From the NCBI GenBank assembly GCA_014607495.2, contig CP053152.1:11887899-11951898 (forward strand): a stretch of DNA of 64,000 nucleotides, in the 5' to 3' direction. Source of the stretch: Carposina sasakii (lineage: Eukaryota; Arthropoda; Insecta; Lepidoptera; Carposinidae). Of the stretch, positions 35,793 to 48,100 are shown piece after piece. Made by a program: the position numbers and the translations under genes. The notes under the pieces were generated by a model. It was not told where the DNA came from and made no database searches. It saw nothing but the letters and a program-made list of their open reading frames with translations. Numbering within the stretch: position 1 is the first letter of the stretch; each line of letters starts with the position of its first letter.

Positions 35793-38034
35793 TAGTGGGC
35801 GTATGATATTAGCATTGGTGAAATATCAAGAGACCCATTAAACCCATTTAACCCCAGTTGTACAAACGAACATTAACGATTAAATAATCAGAATCGATTC
35901 AGTTAGGGCTCAACGTTTTGATGAAAGGTGAATTTAGTATTACAAAAACTACAACAAAAAAATTTATGTAACTTACTAGAACGTTGGTGGGAATAATCTC
36001 TTTAATAACATAGGTAATATAAAATAAGCCCACTTTATTCATTCTATGAGAAATTTACTTAATATTAAGCTCATTAGTAGCATTTAGTTTCATAATTTTA
36101 TTATCTTTCATTCTGATTTATATCTCAACTTCATTAATTATCCATATCAAGAAATCGAACCATAAACATTATTAATTTATCTGCCAGTAATAAGATTAAA
36201 ACTAAATGGCCCGCCCATATTAATACGAATCCTGTTTGTATCTGACGCGGAGATCAAAACAGTATGGCGGAATGATTGGCGATCTTAGGGTATGTGCACA
36301 TTGGGTCACTTGGCGTTTGTAGGAAGTCAGCCGCTTAGAGAGTGAGCCTTTACAACAAACATTTCAGTACAAAATTAGAAATAAAGAGATTCTCTTTGTC
36401 TTTATTGTTAAAAAAAAGCCTAATGAGAATGATAATATTACCACCTATGTTTATTAATTAATATTATTAATGATGGTATTATGATAATGGTGGTTATCTA
36501 AAACCACCATGAGTACTCAGGTAATGTTATTTGCTGACGCCAATGTGTAAGCAGCCTAATACGGTAGTCGGGTGTGGCAGGTCACGACAACTGCGCCCGC
36601 GCACGCGCTCGCTTAGCCCGGTGAAAGGATTTAAATTGCTGAACTAGTTTTGATAAAATGCTTCTAAGGATACATTTGTATAGGTAAACAGCCTTTGTCC
36701 CGCCATTTCGCTATGCACCTAAAGTCGGACTAAGAATAAGTGATGCTTTTTCTTAAATAAACCGCTGAAATTAAAAGGGCTCTCAAAACTAAATTTATTA
36801 AAAATGAATAAAAACGAATTTATAAATATAAAGTATAATATTATTTATATATATTTAAATAATATGTAAATTTGCCCTAGGAATCTATTTCTCTAGCTTA
36901 CTTCATCAAGTTGGTTTTAGAATTGTAGGTAGGTAAATAGCTTTGTATGACCAAATACTTAACTAATACCTAGAGTAAGGAATAAGCATAGTTTAGATAT
37001 ATAAGTTTTGCTGACGCTGTGTGACAGTTACGTGACTCACACGTGCTTCGAGCGATTGAGATTTCAGTCAAAAGTCGTTATCATTTATCGGCTTAGAACA
37101 GTTAATATGGTTTTACTATTGATTTAAGTGCATTTTCTCATTTCGTTCATATTGTATGATCCGACTAAGGAATTTAGGGGCGTCTTCTCAAGCGAAGAGC
37201 TAGCAACTTGTCACTCATCTCCCATATCTGACACTTCATTCGCAAATTGTAGTTCTGATACCCTATTTTTGGGAACTATAACTAGTTTAATACTCTTATA
37301 AGAGAACTATAAGTAGTTTCCTTAATATTCTCTCATTGAACGACTCTACCGATCCGAGCAACTTAGAATCCTTCCAAACAACATTGTAAGTTTAATTAAA
37401 AGAAATGATGTCATTTAGTTACTGCAATATAGGATATATAAGGAGAGATTGTAATGGCTTAGTAAAATTGTATTAAGATTATTATGATTGGAAATAAGTG
37501 TTGACCCAGATTTTTCGACAAGAACTCAAAATGAGTCTACAATACTGCCACACTACCGCTATTTGGCCATATCGTTCCTTTTAAGAAGGAAACTTTTAAA
37601 AAGAAAATCCATTTAAAATTTTGAATTTTTAAATGGATTTTCATAAAATAGGATAAAAGTTAAGGATGGCGAGTTTTATAAATTTTTAGGTTGCTCCTTT
37701 ATTTCGAGACTTTATGTTGAGAAAATGGCTTGTATAATAATGACTATCTGATTTTCCCTGTACAGAGTAATAAGTCAATAAGAGCGTATATTTAATGCGA
37801 TTGGCAAACCAATTTAATATAGAGAAAGTTTGGTGGCAAAGGCGTGGCTGGTATAAACCACTTGTTATAAAGTACCCTGTATAGAAATAATTATTGCAAG
37901 CGGTTGTGAAAGGCGTCCACTGGTGTATGCAAACATAGTTTAATGTCTCAGCAATATTAATGGTGATTGGACTAGTATCAAACCGCCTTTATCATTATAG
38001 GCTTGGTAAAGTTTATACGATACACAGGTATACA
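35793..38034. other. Intergenic, no gene seen
   Basis: No coding signal. A GC-rich patch (GCGCCCGCGCACGCGCTCGC) lies at about 36592. No bounded element recognised. Confidence 0.4.
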
Positions 38035-39317
38035 TACAGGGGTGCTTCCGTAAACGGCCACATACGAGTACATAGGTATTCTATACATAATTTTTTTTTT
38101 ATTTTGTTTTTTCATTTACTTGGTCCCGCGCAATGAATAGTAGCGCTTGCGTTGGTTTTCTTATGTATATAGGTATTTTTTTTCGAAGAAAATATTTTAT
38201 ACACGTGTCAACACGCTTTTCTGTAATAAAATGCAATCTGATTACTCAGAATCTTAATATCCTGGAAACCAGACATCATTGTCATCGTCAGCCTATTGCA
38301 GTCCACTGCTGGACGTACGCCATATGGCTCAGTCCTCTTTAAGTCATCGGTCCATCTGGCCGGAGGGCGCCCAACGCTACGCTTGCTGAGGCGCGGTCTC
38401 CATTCGAGAACCCGTTTACTCCACCGTCCATCGGTTCTACGACAGATGTGGCCGGCCCACTGCCACTTCAGTCTGCTACATTTCGAGATTATGTCTGTCA
38501 CTTTGGTCTTCTTCCGGATAATCTCGTTTCGGATTTTGTCCATTCGCAAGGTTCCGAGCATTGACCTTTGAGTGACATAGCTCTCTGAGTGACATGTAAT
38601 CGGTGAGTCAGCCCCACCGTCAGGTTCCACGTCTCGGCTCCGTAAGTCATGGCTGGTAGAACGCATTGATCGAACACCTTGGTGTTGGGGCATTGTGGCA
38701 AGGATGACTCAAAGATATGACGCAACTTCCCAAACGCTGCCCACCCAAGCTGCACTTTTCTGGTGATTTCCCCCTCGAAGTTGTCTTTACCCAACTGCAA
38801 TATTTACTCAAGGTATACATACTTCTGAACAACTTCTAGGCTACACCTTCGACGGATATCGGCTCAGGGATGATGTGTCGATTGAACATTACCTTGGTCT
38901 TTTCCAGGTTCATCCCGAGTCCCACACGCCTTGAGGCAGCATTGAGACTAGACAGCATTTTTTGTAGGTCCTGCAGCGATTCAGCCATCAAAACTATAAT
39001 ATATATTATTGTCTGCAAAGCGGAGATGCGTGAGACATTCACCATTGACTTTGATGCCTAATCCATCCCACTGTAGCGTCTTGAAGACGTCCTCCATCGC
39101 GTTGGTGAAAAGTTTCTGTAAAGAATGGTGAAAATATTACGTCACCCTGTCTCACACCTCTGAGTATCGGTAATGAAATGCAATCTGATTACTCAGAATC
39201 TTAATATCTTGGAAACCAAACACTTCAAAGTTATGCTTCCATAGAGAATAATGTTCGCGATGAAGAGGAAAATGCCTAGTATTCGGAAACGTTGATAACA
39301 AAAAAAAACATCCTGTA
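38035..39317 (+). mobile_element. TACAGGGTG-family element, copy D, split by a LINE
   Basis: Left end TACAGGGGTGCTTCC, right end AACGTTGATAACAAAAAAAA then CATCCTGTA. The element is interrupted by the minus-strand LINE at 38276-39170, with about 52 bp of its own sequence duplicated on either side. Confidence 0.75.
38276..39170 (-). pseudogene. Decayed RTE-type LINE fragment (reverse transcriptase C-terminal part)
   Basis: Minus-strand pieces in two frames: IVLMAESLQDLQKMLSSLNA (RT region), LGWAAFGKLRHIFESSLPQC, TYGAETWNLTVGLTHRL, then KWQWAGHICRRTDGRWSKRV and SVGRPPARWTDDLKR. The 3' tail (GCAGTGGACTGCAATAGGCT in its sense) lies at the left end. Frameshifts and loss of the FADD motif make it inactive. 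Flanked by duplications 38224-38275 and 39171-39222 (3 mismatches in 52). Confidence 0.86.
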
Positions 39318-40424
39318 TGTTAGCGTAGGCGCTGAACCTTCTTTGCATTGTATATAAAAAACTTACATGACTCAGACAAGAAATTATGCTAGATTAAGTT
39401 TTTCCCAAAAAAGTTCAAAAGCTTAAAGATATGTTAATAGCTGCCAGTAGCGGGGTGCTTGTCTAAATTATTAAAGACATTAGTTTTAATGCGACACGAA
39501 TTGCTCCTTTATACCAGAATGACCATTTAGTGACCATTAGCATAAACACGTATTCTAGTATCCCACAGTTTGCCAGCGATTTACTTAAATTGCTGTTTAG
39601 TGTGGGCTGAGGTTAAGTGTAAATGCGAATTTAAATTGTAGTTACGTTTTTTAAGTTTTAAATTCTAAAAAACCTACTTAGTAGATATTATGTAATAACG
39701 TTCATGCGAATGTTTAAAAAATGTAATGGTTACTCGAATTCGCGGTGTTGGGTAATTTAACTACTCGTATCAGTCTGAAACACGCAGAACACATTAGACT
39801 TCTAAGTGCGGCGTGTTCATACAAATACGAAACGAATTTCCTAAATATGACGGACCACCATCTCCAGATGAATTCCCTATAACTTTAGTAGTTTTTTAAG
39901 TGTCTGTCTGTACCTATTATACTATAATATATAAGAGTATCTGGAGAGCGCCTTATACCAAAACAATATAACAATTTATAATTTTAGCGGCTATCAGAAA
40001 AAATGATGAAAACTTATTTTGAAAGCTTTAAATGATGAAAGCTTACTTTAACTTGAGCAGGTCCACCACCACAAAGTAATCTTTCAAGGTAATTTAATAA
40101 AACCACAATATAAAATCGATGGCCCCTTTCATGGCTACTTTAAAGGCATTATTGAGGAGCATTTACCTTTATCATTGGAAACAAAAAGCCTAACTGAGGT
40201 TGGAATGAAAAACCACATCGCTTGTACCTACTTCTCTGTGATCGCTATCATTTAATACTTTTTATTTACCACTAATAATGTGGTTAAAGGCTATATGAGT
40301 AGTAAGATATTTTATAAAAAAATATATTTTGATCCTTCGTCGGTCAAAAACATGAACCAGTGGTTACCGTAGCACTTTGCTAGCCACAGCATTGTAAGAA
40401 GGCTTAGGGTTGAATTTTTCTACC
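39318..40424. other. Intergenic, no gene seen
   Basis: No coding signal or bounded repeat recognised. Confidence 0.4.
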
Positions 40425-40526
40425 GTCAGATAGCCTATCTGAAGAATAGAGTTGATGCTGTCTCTATCATGATCAAGTTTAAGAGAAAGACAACATAAAC
40501 TTTATTCTTTTGATAGGCTATCTGAC
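40425..40526. repeat. Foldback hairpin with 15-bp perfect outer arms
   Basis: GTCAGATAGCCTATC at 40425-40439 is the exact complement of GATAGGCTATCTGAC at 40512-40526. The pairing continues inward with AGAATAGAGTT against AACTTTATTCT, giving about 29 bp of stem around a 45-nt loop. Confidence 0.72.
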
Positions 40527-40622
40527 GTTTGAAAAAATCGGCGCTTATTCATAAAAAGTTATACGAGGTTTGCTCGTAATATTCTGTTAAATTTTCCATA
40601 CCAAATATCACTTTAAAAAATT

Positions 40623-40797
40623 ATACATACATACATATAATCACGCCTTTATCCCTTACGGGGTAGGCAGGGCACCAAGGGCCGATAGAACCACATGGTG
40701 CCACTTCTGACCAATTTTGAGGGTATAGTTGAGATGTACAAGTTCGGTTAGTAGTGACAGGTGGTCAGCCCATCGCTTACAAAACACCAAGACCCGT
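40623..40797. repeat. Dispersed repeat, copy 2 (partner at 6919-7072)
   Basis: Begins in TACATACATACA and contains TTATCCCTTACGGGGTAGGC, AAGGGCCGATAGAACCACAT and GGTCAGCCCATCGC. Copy 1 is slightly shorter. Confidence 0.65.
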
Positions 40798-40868
40798 AAA
40801 TATCGTATAATCTTATTAGAAGAAGATTATTAAAAAAATATTAATAAAGAAAATGGAAAAAATCCTTC

Positions 40869-40938
40869 ACCCGAGTGGGAATCGAACTCACGACCAATGC
40901 ACACCGTGCCAGCTGCTATAACCACTAAGCCACCGGGT
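40869..40938 (-). repeat. tRNA-derived SINE head
   Basis: On the minus strand it reads ACCCGGTGGCTTAGTGGTTA (A-box TGGCTTAGTGG) to GAGTTCGATTCCCACTCGGG (B-box). It is 70 nt and tRNA-like, but the acceptor stem does not pair fully and the T-stem has a mismatch, so a SINE is favoured over a functional tRNA gene. Confidence 0.65.
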
Positions 40939-41418
40939 CAATTACTCGGATGACGAATTTTACCATCTTTTTTCTAAATTACATATTGGCAACTTTAAAC
41001 TTTAAAGTTTGAAAGATATAATTAATTAGATATAAGATATATATAATTTGGGCTTGGTGCATGGACACTCGACAGGGTTGTACTTTGGTTCTAAATCTGA
41101 AACCATTAATGTTATTATCGTTATGTACATACGTTATTTTATTAATAAGTTATGAATAATTCAAAACATTGAAAATGTTATTGTATAGAAATAGTTCTCT
41201 TTAAAGCATAACAGGCAATAAGAACTACACTATAAGGTAGATTTATACGTTAATATTTTGGGAAATGTAGTTTTAATTAATGCATTCAACTACTTATCAC
41301 CAAAATAATGAGTATGATTACTGCATGCAAATACGTGTCGCAGTCACAAAATGTGGAGTTCCGTAGTTTCACGTTACAAAATGCGGGTTACTTTATTATA
41401 GTCCGTTTCATAGAATAA
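40939..41418. other. Intergenic, no gene seen
   Basis: No coding signal or bounded repeat recognised. Confidence 0.4.
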
Positions 41419-41632
41419 AGGCTCGAGCACACCGGATGCGTTTGCGTACACGTAAGCGTAGACGTACACGTACCTCTGAGTTTAATGTATAGAACTGTCA
41501 CCGCTTGACGTCTATGTTTACGTCTACGTATACGCATTCGGTCTGCCCGTGCCTATACAGTTCTATACATTACAACTCAGAGGTACGTATACCGGTCTAC
41601 GCTTAACGTGGGCATCCGGTGTGCTCGAGCCT
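41419..41632. mobile_element. Foldback element with AGGCTCGAGCACACCGGATG ends
   Basis: 214 bp. AGGCTCGAGCACACCGGATG at the left is the exact complement of CATCCGGTGTGCTCGAGCCT at the right, and inner segments (GTAAGCGTAGACGTACACGT, GAGTTTAATGTATAGAACTG) also have complementary partners. A decayed relative lies at 9741-9908. Confidence 0.82.
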
Positions 41633-42113
41633 TAACTCTATACTCTATTTGTGCGCGTGTTTGTGTATACATGACGCAGCTGGACGCCCGCGACTTGGTC
41701 CGCCATTTTGTTTTTCGGACTGCAAGGAAAAAACGTAAAATGTCAAAATTATCCGGGTAAAAATTATTCAAAGTCAAAAGGTACCTACCGGATAAAGTAA
41801 AATATCCTATGTGTTACTTTTCTGATATGGTGGTTTACACATAAAAGAGCAGTTGTAACAAACATGCTTTGACCCAGGAATTACAGTAGTTTCCCATGAT
41901 ACTATTAAAGCTTGTTTGCTAAAGACGGATTTAGAGGGACGAAATTGCGAAAAGAATCTTACCACGGATTTCTAAATTTGTAGCGAATTATATCGCTACT
42001 GATTAATTAGGATTTTGTAAATATGATTTTGTTCAGTTAGTATAAATGGGGTCTATCTGTACGTAAATAATATATTTTTTGCAAATGCCCAGAGAAATGA
42101 GCAGTCTCGCTCA
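41633..42113. other. Upstream of the cysteine protease; possible promoter
   Basis: No coding signal; the short minus-strand frame at 41577-41777 is chance. No clear TATA box assigned. Confidence 0.35.
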
Positions 42114-42177
42114 ATGCAGTTGTTGAAGATGTTAATACTTTGTATTTTGTTAGTTTTGCCGGTAGCAACATTTTGTG
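42114..42177 (+). CDS. Cysteine protease exon 1 (signal peptide, residues 1-21)
   Basis: Encodes MQLLKMLILCILLVLPVATF, a hydrophobic secretion signal. A second in-frame ATG at 42129 (Met6) would also leave a workable signal. Donor GTAAGA, phase 1. Confidence 0.85.
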
Positions 42178-45100
42178 GTAAGATGATTTTTATTTTTTAT
42201 AATAATATGTGCTACCCACAACGAGGGAAAAGAAAAGGGCATATTAGCAAAAGCTAAACGTTCACTAAGGTTGACTCAAGTTAAACTATTTCAAAATAGA
42301 GTGAAAAGATAAAATAATTTAAAACTCTTGCCCTAATCAATATTAATTAACTTGATATTTCCCTTTAGGAGTTGATTTTGTAGTGTATCCTTTAATATAA
42401 TATCTGGGTTTAATGTTAAAGTTCTGGGTTGAAAGTTAAAAAAAACTTATGCTAATTAAAATATATTTGTTATTCTATTCCTGTAGATGCCATTAACTCG
42501 ACTGAACGTAATAAGTTACAATGGAATGAAACACATACCGTACAGGTGGAAGAATTAGATTTGATGACAGGATTTACTCGAAAATATGTATATTGGTAAG
42601 AATATCCATAAATGGTTAGAGTAAATAGCAACCACCCTTTCCGATATAAAGGCTTTCTTGTCCAAGATTTGCATACCTCTAATATTTTTCAATTAGTAAT
42701 ATGATTTTTGTATGGGTTTTATTGATGGCCCGAAAATTTTAGATGCCAAGCATGTGAGTTTTTGTCGTACTAAATGCCATGTAGTTAAGTAGGTACCTAC
42801 CAATAATCTACCATTTGATTATTAATATTTTCTTCTTTACTTTGTATACAAGGTGTTAACATCCTAGTTGCTAAAAGTTAGCTTTGATATTACTTACTTA
42901 TAACGTATCTACTGTTAAATAATTTATAAGCACCACGAATATACTAAATAAAACAGATAGTGAAAGGGTGAAATGTTTTTGCATTAGAGTCATTTATTAA
43001 ATTATTCTCCCGAGGAATGTACCAGCGCTTCGGGTAATTATTCTAACATGGAGAAGAAGCGCCGCAAGAAACTCCATGTGATACACATTCAACACAATTA
43101 CATAGGTTATATACTTAGCTACAGTTATACTATGATAAGTTAATCTAGAAAAGCCTAAATAAAGTAATCTACTTCCATAATGACAAACACTGAACATTAA
43201 CTAACGCTATTCCAAAACTAGTAAGGCAAGTATCTCAATTACGCTAAATTTAGATTTGGAAACAGATTCATAGAAAACTTTACATTCCAGAGTTGTATTG
43301 CTATGAAACTCCATAAGGCATACATAAAATATTTAACACTATTTTAACTTAAATACATTCCAACGTTAATATTATAAGTACCTACATCTGTCTAATAATT
43401 ACAGATTCTTAAGAAATAATTATTTATTTGAAATAATTATTCCACCAACATAATTAGTTTGATCACATCTACCTTCTAAATAATAGTATCCAAAACTCAC
43501 ACGATTAATCTGATTCGAACAGATTAATCTGGGTTTTACATAAAAGTAGCAAACATGCTTTTCATTAAATTACGAAAGCTATAATTACGAAATTACGATT
43601 CAAAGTCTTTTTTCCAATTCTAAAGTTACGATTAACTCAGATTCTAACATTTATTATAATCTCTTAGGTACAGTAACTAAATGAGCTATTAAAACATGGG
43701 TAGATCGAAATAAATTAACACAAAAGTTATCTATGAACAAAATAACTGTAATCCTAAATTACCTCTTTAAATATCAATTCTATTTGTAATTAAGAGCTTA
43801 AACAGTATTTAATAAAATTCACTTATTTTTAAATCCGAGACTGCACTGGACGCACAGCAGGTACCCAACTGCCCGTATCTCGACAGCAAGTAGTCAATCT
43901 TACCGTTCACCACGGACTACCGGAATCAAGTGAGTGAAAAGTTCCGTGCGTTCAGTGCAGTACCAATAATATTTTTCGTATTTAGTTATTTTTACAATTA
44001 TTTTACTGTGCTGTGATTGGTCGTCCAGAATAGCGCCACCATCGCACCACCATCGTCACGAAATCTTTACCGACAATTAGTAAAAGCGCCATCTGTTGTA
44101 ACTTATACGGCACTGTAGGCCGGATATTTAGCACTACTTTTTTCCAGGGGTGATAAAAAGAACTCAAGGGTAGATTACAATGACGGCCACAAAATTATAT
44201 TGGTCGTCAATGGCAGCCACTTATCGGTACGTGCGTGATTATATTATAAAAATACATAATTATGCTATATTGTACACATATATTTTAGCCGTGGATTAAA
44301 TTACCGGTAAAGAAATCGGTGGGTAAATTTGGAATAGCCCAAATATTTTGAGATAATAAAAGCTCATATAAATAAGCGTTTATTCCCGATCGTCTTCACC
44401 CTGTCGTCCCCATTGGGGACGAGTGGGAAAAAAAGATTCGTTCGTCCCCAGCAACAATGACGATGGGATCTTTTTATTTAATAAGAGATTTCACGGATTG
44501 TTAAATGAGCAAGCCTGAACAATGTTTTTGATTTAAAATATTTATAAAAGACTGAGGTAATCGTCACCACCGGGGACGAACGAAACTTTTTTTTCCATTC
44601 GTCCCCAGTGGGGATGACAGAATGGGGACTACCGGGAATTAACGTAAATAAGTACTTATAAAAGCGATCTCGTTAAACGTTATTTTATCTATTTTTTGTT
44701 CATACTTGCAATATATCGCATGATTTAGCTATGGTTTTTAAATCAATAAAAAATGTTAAAATTAGAACAGCATTAATTAGTATTCGATAAAATTTTAGAT
44801 ATATCCGAAAACTACAGATTACCAGTTGGAGGTAACGACGGTTTGCGTCAATGATACAAATGAATATGGTTCACCTAACCAACGAGTTTTGCCTAAAACT
44901 GCCCGTTTCACCAATATTACTGGTAAGTATTGAATACCTAAGTATTCATTTTGTCTATGAAGAGAGCAGATTAACCCAATTGAAGAAAAAGGACAGTAAA
45001 AAGAACACAACATCTCATCAATATTCATATACACATACTTCCTTATTCTATGACACATACACACGGCCGTGCTCCCGTAACACGACAGCCAGCACAGCAG

Positions 45101-48100
45101 GATTATAAAGGAGATCCTGCAGCCATGTTTAACATAGCGAGGACAGATGTAAAATGATCAGTGACAAGTTGCTAGTTTATCGCCTGATGGAATACCCGTT
45201 TTCCTTAGTAGACTCTTACGACATGCACGGAACGTGATATAGCTGATATACGAGTATTCTAGTGAAGCCCCGTTTCATCACAGTTAATTCATCAAAGTCA
45301 GTCGAATAATTTAAAGGATTCTACACATAAAAACTGCCTAATCTCTTACTTGAGGTTTTGGATTAATAGATAAGTAAGAAACACCTTGTATATAACTTAA
45401 CTTCCATATTATTTTGCAGGATATGTAAATATTTACGATAAAACTTGCGCAGAATTTCATGACGTTGACAATGATTCCAGAAAAAAAATATGGGCATATT
45501 TTAGTTCCGAATTAAAATCCTGGGTACCAGTAAAGTGAGTATTTATTTAAAACTAGTGGACGCCCGCGACTCCATCCGCGTGGACGACAGAAAAAACAAA
45601 ATGTCGAAATTATCCGGGATAAAAACATTTTACCGGGATAAAAAAGTAGCCTATACGTTAAGTGGGACCTGTCACAATATATTCCTGAAAACTGCATCGA
45701 AATCGGTTCAGCCGTTTCTGAAATTAGCGTGCACAAACGCACAGACAAACAGACAAGCCGAAAACAGACAAACCGACAAACAGACAAAAATTCCAAATTT
45801 CATCGTTTTGGGTTCTATTGCGTTGATAAAGGTCTCCTATAATATTTTTTCTCATATATCTTCCATGTACAGACAACGATCCGTTTCATTTTTATTATAT
45901 GTATAGAAAATAGAAATATGCAGTTTATTCGGCTAATTACTGGTAATATTTACTTTTAGGTTCGAGAAAAAGATATACAATAGCTTTGGTGACAAAAAGC
46001 TGCATGAAATCCACCTATATAGCAACTTCAGTACTAAATTTAATAAAAATGTTTTCAACATTCTGAAGAAGAGTAAGTACCTCTATAATATTATAAATAA
46101 AGTGAGATATTACGAGATAAAATTTGCACTTATGTTTGGATCCTTGAAATTTTCTGAAAAACTAGGTAGGCGACTATTAATGTTTCAAAATTTCATTATA
46201 CTGTTACAAAGCTTAATGTCCACAAGTAACCTAGGTAAAGAGGTTTCCAAAGATTGTTTTGAAGATTTTATCAGGTTTCTCGGAGGTATGTTTGGAACTT
46301 ACTTTTATACTACTATCTACTCGTACTATAATACTTTGTAAGTTTACTAACAAACATAATTTAATGAATTTGCTTTTAATAAAATAGGATTTTGTACCTT
46401 TTTCAACTACATAGGTACCTACTAATCTTATAATTCTGCAGATAAGTCAATATCTTGTGAGGATGAAGTATCAAAGATGAATGATTTAGATATAGCTTTT
46501 AAGTCGTAAGTATCAATTTTTCATTTCATTTTCATTTTTCATTTTCATTTCAGGGTGTTTATTGGTTGCCACCCTTAACGAAGGGTACGTACTCTATACA
46601 TCAAATAAAGTAAGTTTATGCCAAAAAAAATACTGGGAAACGGTGTAAATTTTTTTGAATTTAAAAAAAAAAACTTGATCGGGCGAAATGTATAATGTTC
46701 AGTGTTTATGCTAGTTTTTTCATAGACAGATATTAATTATTTCTCGTGATCTTGCTACACGCGTCAATGTGCATTTATGCAGAAAAACGCAGTCTATTTA
46801 CTCAACTTGGGACCCTAATATTTTGGAAACCAGACACTTCCCAGGTATGCTTCCATGGAGAAAAATTATCGTGATGATGAGGAGATTCCGTAGTTTTCGG
46901 TAACGTTGACGACCAAAAATCACCCTGTATGTTTTTGTTATCTATCTAGAATTTTTAGAGTCCATATAACCCTCCACCTTAATCTTTGATATGATTTATA
47001 GCTGAAAATAAAATAATAATTTATGGGTATAATATATTAAAATGAAGTATGAATTAATTCCAGATTTATAAAAATGCATGGAAAAGAATATGCAGATGAT
47101 AAAGAACACGCTATGCGGAAAAATATATATCGTGAAAATGTGAAGTAAGTTTATGTGATTTTAACCAGTCAATATTTTAATTATGTATCTACAATATACC
47201 TACCGATACCCAAAATATAACTTCTCCCATTCGAAAACATTTTTTTAAATAAAAAAATATTCATGCTTGCTTGCATGCATGCAAAATTTCATAAAAATCG
47301 GTCAACCCGTTTTGGAGGAATATGGTTATTAACATTGTGACACGAGAATTTTATATACAAGACTCCATGTATCAAACTTATAGGTGGATAACTGAAACAA
47401 ACAAAAAGAACTTGGGATTCAAGTTAGCAATCAATAAGTTCTCTGACAGAACCCAAGAAGAGATGAAAACGCATCGAGGTTTTATGAGATCTAGCCCTAA
47501 AAGAGTGGGAAACATTCCCTTTCCATACACGGAATCAGAACTGCGCAAAGCGAAATACTTGCTACCCAAAAATTATGATCTTCGTCTGCTGGGATTTGTA
47601 TCACCGGTTGAGGGTAAGCAATCTCCGTTGTCTAAAAGAGGACATGATTTAGTTATTTACGTCTAGACAAAAGTTTAAATTTTATTTTAGTGAGTTGAAG
47701 GTTGCAAAGGATTTCCAGTAGATGTCTTTAATCACCTATATATAGGTATGCGTACCTTTAGAACTGAGATTAAGACTCTGGTTACGTTGTGGCATTATGC
47801 CGCAAGAGTCATCATCTTCATCGTTTATTTATGGTGTCAACGAAATATGGTTTCCTTCGAGTCTCATTCAGGATTTGGCATCTACCGCTACCTGACGCAA
47901 ACCCTTCTTGGGTATAGTAATGTTAGAATATACATGAAATTAATTCAGTGGTGACTAGGATCGAGCCTACGCCTTCGGATTGAAAAGCACACAGCTGAAC
48001 CATGCGCCATCATGTAAAGGTAGTCTTATTTCAGCAAGTCATAGTAGTACTTATGATGCTTGTATGCATCCTAACGTACGAAAATGAGGCTATTAAATTA

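Noticed and set aside
40869..40938. Apparent tRNA gene on the minus strand
   Set aside because: A- and B-boxes are present but the acceptor stem and T-stem do not pair properly; treated as a SINE head.
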